Assembly (NCBI RefSeq): GCF_000003815.2
Contig: NC_049994.1
Span: 17,236,156 to 17,300,155 of the forward strand
DNA: 64,000 nt
DNA from: Branchiostoma floridae
Taxonomy: Eukaryota > Chordata > Leptocardii > Amphioxiformes > Branchiostomatidae
Reading direction: 5' to 3'
The notes under the pieces are model-generated. The model saw nothing but the letters and a program-made list of their open reading frames with translations, did no database searches and was not told the DNA's origin. A program made the translations under genes and the position numbers. Positions 35,201 through 46,100 of the stretch are shown piece by piece; position 1 is the first letter of the stretch, and every line of letters begins with the position of its first letter.

Positions 35201-38200
35201 TCACTGTTACGCACTCTGGAAAAACGAGTCCAACGTTATAACCCTCGTCAAGAAGGTGAGATTACTTTCTTTGTGCATGTAGATTTTTAAAAGCGTTATA
35301 ACCCTTGGCAAGAGGAGCCACTGTTACACACTTTGGAAAATGAGTCCCCATCGTTATAACCCTCGTCAAGAAGGTGAGATTACTTTCTTTGTGCATGTAG
35401 ATTTTTAAAAGCGTTATAATCCTTGGCAAAAGGAGCCACTGCTATGCTCTCTGGAAAAACGAGTCCAACGTTATAACCCTCGTCAAGAAGGTGAGATTAC
35501 TTTCTTTGTGCATGTAGATTTTTAAAAGCGTTATAATCCTTGGCAAAAGGAGCCACTGCTACGCTCTCTGGAAAAACGAGTCCAACGTTATAACCCTCGT
35601 CAAGAAGGTACGATTACTTTCTTTGTGCATGTAGATTTTTAAAAGCGTTATAACCCTTGGCAAGAGGAGCCACTGTTACGCACTCTGGAAAAACGAGTCC
35701 AACGTTATAACCCTCGTCAAGAAGGTGAGATTACTTTCTTTGTGCATGTAGATTTTTAAAAGCGTTATAACCCTTGGCAAGAGGAGCCACTGTTACACAC
35801 TTTTGAAAATGAGTCCCCAACGTTATAACCCTCGTCAAGAAGGTAAGATTACTTTCTTTGTGTAGATTTTAGATAAGGGCAATCTTTCGTTTAAGTTACT
35901 ACTTATTTCTCTCTTTGTCCATGGAGAGACATTGGGCTATGATGTGTGGTACTAATCTTTTGTTGTAAAATTTAGAGGAAAACAAGTCCAATGTTATAAC
36001 CGTCAAGTAGGCGAGGTTCTCTTTTGTCTTATAGAGATTTTGGGAAAAAATTACTCCAATGTTGTAACTGTCATTAAAAAGGTGAGATTTTTCTGATAAG
36101 ATTTTAGGAAAAAGGATTTTATGAAAAAGTAGTACTGTTATAACCCTCATCAAGGTGAGGGCATTTTTTTAGTCAAACCTATATTAGCGACCACCTTTGC
36201 ATAGCAACCACCTGGCCATTTTGCTTACTTTTTGTCAGTCCCTTGAATTTCTCCCATTGACCTAAGATTTGGGTTGTTACAGGATTGCTGGTTGGATGAC
36301 AATGACTGCTATGACAAGTTTTATAACTTGTGTTGTTACAGGGTTGCTGGTTGGATGACAATGACTGCTATGACAAGTTTTATAACTTGTGTTGTTACAG
36401 GGTTGCTGGTTGGATGACAATGACTGCTATGACAAGTTTTATAACTTGTGTTGTTACAGGGTTGCTGGTTGGATGACAATGACTGCTATGACAAGTTTTA
36501 TAACTTGTGTTGTTACAGGGTTGCTGGTTGGATGACAATGACTGCTATGACAAGTTTTATAACATGTGTTGTTACAGGGTTGCTGGTTGGATGACAATGA
36601 CTGCTATGACAAGTTTTATAACTTGTGTTGTTACAGGGTTGCTGGTTGGATGACAATGACTGTTACGACAGTCAAGAGTGTTACTAAGTTTTCTATCTTG
36701 TGTTGTGACAATGACTGCTATGACAAGTTTTCTATCTTGTGTTGTTACAGGGTTGCTGGTTGGATGACAATGACTGCTATGACAAGTTTTATAACTTGTG
36801 TTGTTACAGGGTTGCTGGTTGGATGACAATGACTGCTATGACAAGTCTTCTATCTTGTGTTGTTACAGGGTTGCTGGTTGGATGACAATGACTGCTATGA
36901 CAAGTTTTATAACTTGTGTTGTTACTGTTAACTGGACTCCGATCCCTCTTATACTAGGGAATAACTCACGCCTTTCCACACAGATGTAGATCACTTTGGT
37001 GACAATGTGTATTCACTCAGATGGTCTCGTACCGGAGTGCCCCCCAAGCCTCAGTCCGCATGCGTCGACTGTTCCATCAGTGAGGGGGGGACTCAACCAT
37101 TCTAAATAAACTAAGTTACAGGGTTGCTGGTTGGATGACAATGACTGCTATGACAAGTTTTATAACTTGTGTTGTTACAGGGTTGCTGGTTGGATGACAA
37201 TGACTGCTATGACAAGTTTTATAACTTGTGTTGTTACAGGGTTGCTGGTTGGATGACAATGACTGCTATGACAAGTCGGAGTGCTATGAACATGATGAGG
37301 CACCAGAGAAGGGAATGTTCTACTGTTGCTGCGAGGGGAACCTCTGTAATCAGCACTTTGACCACCTTCCCATACCACAGCCTGATAGATCAACTGCAGG
37401 TATGTTCAGGGTTCGAAATACACATACTTAACTTGCAATTTGCACATAATTTTTGAGATTTGCATGTAAAATTGTTCTGAACTTGCAATCTTGCATGTTG
37501 AAAATACCTGGCCTATTGGAAAAATACTGAGGAATTAGACCCCCTACTCTTACACAAAAAGACAAATGAATGTGTGTCTTTATCCTTTCTTGTTTTTGCC
37601 AGTAACTTTCTCCGGTAACTTTACTACTGTAGATGTAATCAAAATTCACTGATTCAAGCTAGCGATACTCATCGCCATCGCCGCCTAGTTGTATTTTGCA
37701 TGTAAATTTTTCAAATTGCACGTAAAATTTTTGCCAACTTGCAATTTTGCATGTAGCGAAAAAAAAGTATTTCGATCCCTGTATGTTTGTTTGATGTTGT
37801 TGTTTTATTAAGGCAATAATAATAAAAAAATGAAAAGGAAGGAAAATGTTGTTTTTCCTGTTTCAATCCTGAAAAAAATTAGGGTTGGTAGGAGGGATTA
37901 TTATTTGTTTGCCCAAGCTATAGTGATACAATACAGTTGAACAAAGTGAACTGAAATGCATGAGAGCACTTGTCTTTCAACACCAAACTCTAATTTTGTA
38001 CATAATGGACACATTTCTCCTTCATAAGATAGGACAAGCAGGGTTTTTACTTCAATAGGAAGAAGGCTGAATAAAAATTCCAACTGGAAACTATGTGACT
38101 TGAAGAAAGTAATAACTTATAAGTGGGGCAACCTGAAATGTGGATGGCACAACTTGGCTGTTGACTCAGGCAACCTGACTGAAAAATGTATTTGAACACT

Positions 38201-38957
38201 GAATCCAGCTTATTAGCCAGGAATGAAGCTTAACACCTACAGAAACAGTGTGAGGTAGCCTCAGCTGGGGCAGTATCGTTACCCCTGCAATGCAGAAGCC
38301 TCTCACACACAGCCTGGACTGTTCCTGTGTGGAGCAGAGTTTGGTATAAAAATACAGGCGACATTTGGACTGTATTAGTCTGGTCTGGTCCCAGATGAAA
38401 GTGAGAATGTGGGGTGTTGTTGACTGTGGAGCCAGGGCACGTAAGGCCACGTAAACCTGATTGTGTAGGCTACTGCAGTGGGATTGTAGGTTTGAGGAAA
38501 GAAAGAAAGGAAGGAAGGGAGGAAAGAAAGACTGAATTTGTTGATTCCCAGGCACAGGATGAAAGTGAGAATGTGGGGTGTTGTTGACTGTGGTGCCAGG
38601 GCACGTAAGGCCACGTAAACCTAATCGTGTAGGCTACTGCAGTGGGATTGTAGGTTTGAGGAAAGAAAAAAGGAAGGAAAGAAAGAAAGAAAGAAGTTGT
38701 AGGTTTACAGACTTTAAAAAAGGAGGGAAGGGAGAAAAGAAAGAAAGAGAGAGAGAAAGAAGGAAAAGAAAAAGCACTTGTTGGTTACCAAACTTAGATA
38801 AAATGGAGGGAAAGAAGAAATGAAAGACTAAATTTGTTGGTTCCCAGGCACAGGATAGAATGTGGGGGTTGTTGACTGTGGAGCCAGGGCACGTAAGGCC
38901 ACGTAAACCTGATCGTGTAGGCTCCTGCAGTGGGATTGTAGGTTTCAGGATCTGTGT

Positions 38958-38988
<31 letters not shown>

Positions 38989-41900
38989 AAGAAAGAGAGA
39001 GTAAGGAAGAACTTGTAGGTTCCCAGACATAGGAAAAAGGAGGTGGGAAGGGAAAAAATAAAAATAGGTAGAAAGAAAGACAGAAAGAATTTGTAGGTTC
39101 CGAGACAGAGAAAATGAGGGAAGCAAAGAAAAAGACAAAAATTGTTGCTTCTCGGACTCAAATAGAAGTAGAGGAAAGAAAAAAAAAGTAGTATAAGCAA
39201 ACACCTAACTTGTTTTTTTATATTGTTGTTACATACATATTACTATTAATATATACTACTACTTATACTACTACTTATCTACAGTACGTCCAGCGGCTAA
39301 TGGGAGACCGTCACAGCCAAATCACCCCCAGGCAGCTTCGCCAGCTCGCTGCTGATAGGCAGAACTGGAGAAGGCTTGCAGTCGCCTGCGCTGCAGCCAA
39401 ACGATGATGACGATGATTGTTGCTATTATTTTTCCAGAAACGCCGCGCACTGTTCCGGTAGACAACAGCAAGGAGTTGTTCCGTTCGCTGATGTACTCCC
39501 TGTTCCCGATCTGTGGGATCGCTCTGGTCGTGGCCGTTACCTTCTACATGTACAAGCGGCACAAGTCCGAGCACATACAGGTAAGCACTGTTTGTTTGTT
39601 TGTTTGTTTATTTCAAACTCCATTAGACTTTACAATATACTCAGAAAATCTATTCTTCCTGGAGTCCATTTAAGATAACAAAACAATCAAAAACACTTGC
39701 AGTACACGCTTAGAAACTGTCTCAAGGGATTTTCCTGGGAAAAGAACTGTTAGCAGTGTCGTATAGTACACCCTTAAGGTGCACTCTCACTGCACTTGCG
39801 TCAAGCTTGCTTCTCTGCGGGGTTCGTTCACTGTGTCGCTGTTTTGCTATTTTTTGCGATTTTTGATGATTAGATATTAAGTAGCACGTAAGGCCACACC
39901 AATTTAATTTCTTGGTTCACAGATTTTTTTTTAAAATATGGAGCGAGAGGGCGAAATTAAAATAAAAATAAAAATTATAAAATGGTTGGGGTAAAGGTAA
40001 GGGCTAATCCAAAACATAAAGAATAAAAAGTTTTCAGCTTGAAAAAAGTACAAAAACACTATTACTGTACAGTAACAGCACCTGTTCATTGAAAATTACA
40101 AAAGTAGTGTCAGTTTTTATGTTTGCTACACCAGAAAGTTGGTGAATGGCTTCATTAATGGTGAAAATTTGCTGAGTGATAATTTTTATTTTTATTTTTT
40201 TTTTTCCAAAAAATAGGAGCGAGCGAATCCGTGAACCAAGAAATTAAATTGGTGTGGCCTAAGAGTATGACTTAGAAGATGACAAAATACACAAAAAGTA
40301 CAAAAACTCATTCTTTGTCTCTGAAATTCGTTGAATATCTTTCGAACCCCGCAGTGTCGCAAGCTTGACGCAAGTGCAGTGAGATTGCACCTTTAGAAAC
40401 TGTCTCAAGGGATTTTCCTGGGGAAAGAACTATGGTTACGTCTTGTTTCTTGTCTTGCCAAGAAGGTCAAGTTTTTACTTGCATTTCTTACCTAGCGTAT
40501 GTTGAAGTAGGGGGATAACTGAAAATGTCAGATTTCAAATTTTTAGGAAACAAGTCAGAAGAGCTTATTTGATTCAAAATACATAGCAGAAGATGTTGAA
40601 TGGCACACTTAAGACATACTACTAGATTCTACATACAGGTATCTAGCCTTTTTTCTTAATCTCTTTTCGTATTCATGAAAAGAAATCCAGAAAGACCCCT
40701 TTAAGTTTGATACTTATAGCCTTGTACTTCCCATATTTCCCCCTACTAGGTGTTAAGGTGTTAGCACTTCATGTCAAGTTATTAAGAAATGGACGGTGCC
40801 GCAAAGTTTGTGTGGCTAGTTTGAATACTGTAAATGCATTTAAGTTTGCAGAGATTTAATTTCGCGGTAGCAGGAAAATAGCCTTTTTGTGGTGGTTTTA
40901 ATTTCGCGGTAGCAGGAAAATAGCCTTTTTGTGGTGGTTTTAATTTCGCGGTAGCACCATACATTGTAGTCTCTTACTGTTATGGAAAAATGTTGGCGGT
41001 AGTTTTAAATTTCGCGGTGAAGCGGCCGCCAAGAAAACCGTGAGCATTAATCCACTGCAAAAGTTACTGCATTTACAGTATTTCATTTATCTAGTTATTA
41101 TCATAGTTGATCTCTCAGTGATTTCATAAAAATGCTTAGGAAACAAAAGACACTAACAGCATATCAAGTTCCAAACAGTCAAAACCAAGCCGTCACAGTC
41201 ATTTTTAATTTAGGTCATCACACTCTAAGAAGTAATTGCAGGGTTCTCCCCAGAATATTTTAGTATAGTGGAGGGGCTGTCAAAAATAATCCAAACCAAC
41301 GCACTGCGCTTTCATGAAAATGGGTTCATTTGCAATGACAGAGGGTGTCAAATACTACAAGTATAACATATTATAGTGATTCCTTTGTTGTGAAGTGGCA
41401 AAACGACTATTGTTTTGATCATTGCTCATTCACAAGTTTTTGCAGACAATGCTGGCTCACAAAAGTGATGCCACTTGGCACAAAAATCTGTGAATTGTCA
41501 TTAATTTTAGCAAAGCTAACAAAGAAAATAGGGAAGAAACACACTAAATTTGAAAAATAGTATAGTGGAGCTGGCTGAGAGTATAGTGGAGGGCCTCCCT
41601 TATTCCACCCTCTGGGGAGAACCCTGAATTATAGCCGGAACGTTTATAAAGATTTGGAGGGGAAAAAAACATGGGGAGACTATCTTCATGGTAAGACTAT
41701 CTTCATGTGATCTTTAAAATCACATAGATATTCAACATGCCAATATGGCAGACTCTAGCTTACACCTTAGTTATGTGACAGCAAACAAACCTTTATGAGT
41801 AAGACTTCCTTTGCTGAAAGAAGTATACGGCAAGCAAAACTAAGATTTTGCTTGTTCTCACAGTGTTTTACACGGCACAAGACCGAACATGTTCAGGTAG

Positions 41901-43134
41901 GGGACGACGTTACCTTCGTAGCTTCGCTCTCTGTCGTTGTGATCAGTCAGTGTTGCTAGAACGCCCCTTTGCGTGTCGTTTTTACGCTGGCGCAAAATAC
42001 TTGCTTACGTGAAGGCCACAATCAATTTATTTCCTTGGTTTTTCGGACATAAAAGGGAAAAATTTAGCAAGATGAACACTAACTCAGGCCAAGGAGAAAT
42101 GCTGTGTTTCCTGTTTCATTCCTGAAAAGATTTGGGTCAGTAGGTAGGGATTATCTTTTTCTTTGACCCAAACTCTTTGTTGATACTTCACGTGTACAGT
42201 TTAACTGAAGTAAAACTGAAATGCACAAGCACACTGATATTTCCAATGTCACACTTACATTTTGTGCATAATGGTTAGAAATCCGTGAATACATTTATCC
42301 TTCCTTTAACTTCAATAGGAAGCAGGCTGAATGAAAATTATAACTGGAAGCTATGTGACTCCACTGCCCACTCAAAAAAGGCTAGGGTCGGCAGGTTCTT
42401 CTAGGATAGGTCAAGAAACAGGAAACACAATTTTTTTCCTAGGCCTCAGAGAAAAATTAAACTATTCTTTCCATGAAACTCTGTATCAGGTTACAGAAAC
42501 TTCAGATTCTTTTTCGAGTTTATTTTCCTTTTTTTTTTTTCCAAATCCGAGATCCAACCAATTAAATTGAGGTGGCCTTTTGCTATTAGTCCTTAAGCTT
42601 TGTTATAAACGATTTTCTTCTTCTTTTGAAGCAAATATGCTGATGATTTGTTACAGTTGTGCCATTCCATGCCAATTTTCTGCGTTAATTCCTGGATTTC
42701 ATGACATTTATTCTGTCTTTCTGTTGCAAAGACAGAAGTTGTGTATACTTTTCATACATCAAACCCAAATTTAAGTTTTGTTAGGATATCTGTTTTAAAA
42801 AATTGTAACAAGAACAGTATTTATTGCCTAATTTTCCAACTTCTAAGTACCTTTGCATTAAGAAAAGAAATCCAGGACCCCATGTCTGATTTGAGTGTTT
42901 TACTGGGTGTAGAGACTGTCTGTGCTGAGTTTAGAATTGATTTTAATGATGAACATAGAAGAGGTGTGGGGAAGTTGTGTGCTTGGTGTGCAACTTGTAG
43001 CATCTCCTAGAGCCTGCTAAGAATGGCACACAACTTCAATCACAATCGTCTTTGGTCTATGTGTGTGGTGTGCGTGTGTGCGTGCGAGTGTGAGTTTGTG
43101 TGTATGTGAGTGTATTATGTGTGGATTTACGTGT

Positions 43135-43170
<36 letters not shown>

Positions 43171-46100
43171 ATGTGTACTTGAGAGAGTGACTGTGTGTAT
43201 GCTTGCAATATATATACATGCATGTCTTGGTGCAGATGTTCATGCGTACAAGTGGATTCATGTTATGTCAAAGCGCTCCATTTATCCTGTAATACTTCAT
43301 CTCTGCCCTCCTCTCCCCAGTTTGTGTACATGCGCGTATATGTGTGTGTGTGTGTGTATGTGTATGTCTGTGTGTACAAGCTTGTCTGGTACACATGTTC
43401 ATGCATACGAGTGGAGTCCTGTAATATTGTAATACTTCATCTCTGCCCTCCTCTCCCCAGTTTGTGTACATGCGTGTATATGTGTGTGTGTATGTGTATG
43501 TCTGTGTGTACAAGCTTGTCTGGTACACATGTTCATGCATACGAGTGGAGTCCTGTAATATTGTAATACTTCATCTCTGCCCTCCTCTCCCCAGTTTGTG
43601 TACATGCGTGTATATGTGTGTGTGTATGTGTATGTCTGTGTGTACAAGCTTGTCTGGTACACATGTTCATGCATACGAGTGGAGTCCTGTAATATTGTAA
43701 TACTTCATCTCTGCCCTCCTCTCCCCAGTTTGTGTACATGCGTGTATATGTGTGTGTGTATGTGTATGTCTGTGTGTACAAGCTTGTCTGGTACACATGT
43801 TCATGCATACGAGTGGAGTCCTGTAATATTGTAATACTTCATCTCTGCCCTCCTCTCCCCAGTTTGTGTACATGCGTGTATATGTGTGTGTGTATGTGTA
43901 TGTGTGTGTGTACAAGCTTGTCTGGTACACATGTTCATGCATACGAGTGGAGTCCTGTAATATTGTAATGCTTCATCTCTGTCCTCCTCTCCCCAGATCC
44001 CCACCCAGGACCCCTTGCCGCCGCCCCCCTCCCCCCTGCTGGGACTGCGCCCACTACAGCTGTTGGAAGTGAAGGCCCGGGGCCGGTTCGGAGCGGTCTG
44101 GAAAGCACAGCTCCTCAACGAGTATGTGGCTGTGAAGATATTTCCACTACAGGTACGTCATGTTATTGTTATTGAGTGTGTGTGTGCAAGTGTGAGTGTG
44201 TGTGTGCGAGTGTGAGTGTGTGTGTGTTTGGGAGAGGCTGTTCAGAGCCGTCTGGAAAGCACAACTGCTCAACGAGTATGTGGCTGTGAAGATATTTCCA
44301 CTACAGGTACGTCGCACGGTGTAAGCTCACTCACACTCACTGTCTGGTTTAGCGTCCGTTCATCCCTGTCTTGCAAGGATTGGACATTGCAGAATGTCGT
44401 TCAGGTCTGATTGCTGATCTCCAGCTTGTCAAGCTGATTGTGGATCTGAATAAAGTCAAAGTCATGGATTGTTAAACTTGTGGCCTTTTGTTGCTAGTTG
44501 CCCTCGTAACCCCTGCTTCGCCTATTGGGTCAGTTAGTCCTCACTCATAGTGAGCAATTGGGCTGGTCTCAATCATGATGTTTCTGACCTAGGGCGAAGA
44601 GTTGCTGTTACAGTTCCAATCATGTAACCCGTAACCTTGAGTGGCCTTCAGGCCTTGTTACGAGGTGACCATTGAGTAAAAAAAAAAAAAAAAAAAAAAA
44701 GTTTTCTTAGCATTGCTCTAAAATGTTTTCTTCTCCCTTTGTGCTGCTGACAAAAACAGACCATACAAATGGAAGTGAACAAGGACACAAAAGAAAACTT
44801 TTATATATACATGGTGTAAGATAAAGTGCATAGCATCAACATTTATCTACAATATTTACAATGGGAGGTTAGGGTCAGTCTCATGTATTGTTGAACTTTG
44901 TTTCCTTCCAGGACACATTTTCCCTCCTCTCATCTTTTGTCCTATGTTGTATGATTCCAGGACAAGGCCTCCTGGCTGAATGAGCAGAGTGGAGAAGCTT
45001 TGTCTCATGTATTGTTGAACCTTGTTCCCCCCCAGGACAAGGCCTCCTGGCTGAACGGGCAGATCTCATGTATTGTTGAACCTTGTTTCCCCCCCAGGAC
45101 AAGGCCTCCTGGCTGAATGAGCAGGGTGGAGAAGCTTTGTCTCATGTATTGTTGAACCTTGTTTCCCCCCAGGACAAGGCCTCCTGGCTGAACGAGCAGG
45201 ACATCTTCACCACCCAGCTGATGAAGCACGACAACCTGCTGCAGTTCATCGCTGTGGAGAAGCGCGGAGACGGGCTGGAGATGGAGCTTTGGCTCATCAC
45301 CGCCTTCCACGAGCGCGGATCGCTCACCGACTACCTGAAGGTCAGTCTAACCGCTTTTCGCTCACCGACTATCTCAAGGTCAGTTTAACCGCTTTATCGC
45401 TCACCGACTATCTCAAGGTCAGTTTAACCGCTTTATCGCTCACCGACTATCTCAAGGTCAGTATTAGTCTCCTCATCACCGCCTTCCACGAGCGCGGATC
45501 GCTCACCGACTATCTCAAGGTCAGTATAACCGCTTTTCGCTCACCGCCTATCTCAAGGTCAGTATAACCGCTTTATTGCTCACCGACTATCTCAAGGTCA
45601 GTTTAACCGCTTTTCGCTCACCGACTATCTCAAGGTCAGTTTAACCGCTTTTCGCTCACCGACTATCTCAAGGTCAGCTTAACCGCTTTTCGCTCACCGA
45701 CTATCTCAAGGTCAGTTTAGCCGCTTTTCGCTCACCGACTATCTCAAAGTCAGTTCAATCAATCATATCAGCGACCGTTATTTAAACTGGAATAGCCCTG
45801 ACGGCCTTAGCCGCTCTTCCCAGAGGTCCAGTTTAACCGCTTTCCACGAGCACTGATCGCTCACCGACTATCTCAAGGTCGGTAGAAGTTTCCTGACCAA
45901 TTGCTGTGTATTTTAAGGGATACCTGGTGCATCTCCATCTTGTATTCAGCCAGAAGAAAAGGCATGCCATCCCGTAAGGGGCGGTATAACCCCAACGGTA
46001 CTGTAATACACCGCATGACTCAGACTCTGACTGACTGACTGACTTGCTGTATCACATTTCCAGAAGGTTCTGTGCTCTAGTTGACCGAACGTTTGGTCAC

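Noticed and set aside
36566..36989. Frames reading repeated [12 protein letters not shown] as a multi-copy domain protein
   Set aside because: The repeats are out of frame with each other (59 bp) and contain intron ends. They are copies of the exon-3 boundary, not a coding tandem domain.
38634..39204. Minus-strand frames of 188 and 136 codons rich in Phe/Leu/Ser
   Set aside because: They are translations of the GAAA-type purine microsatellite; low complexity only.
43100..43968. Open frames on both strands through the GT-rich exon-5 acceptor array
   Set aside because: Repeats lacking stop codons generate them. The products are periodic Val/Tyr/Cys or His/Thr stretches.
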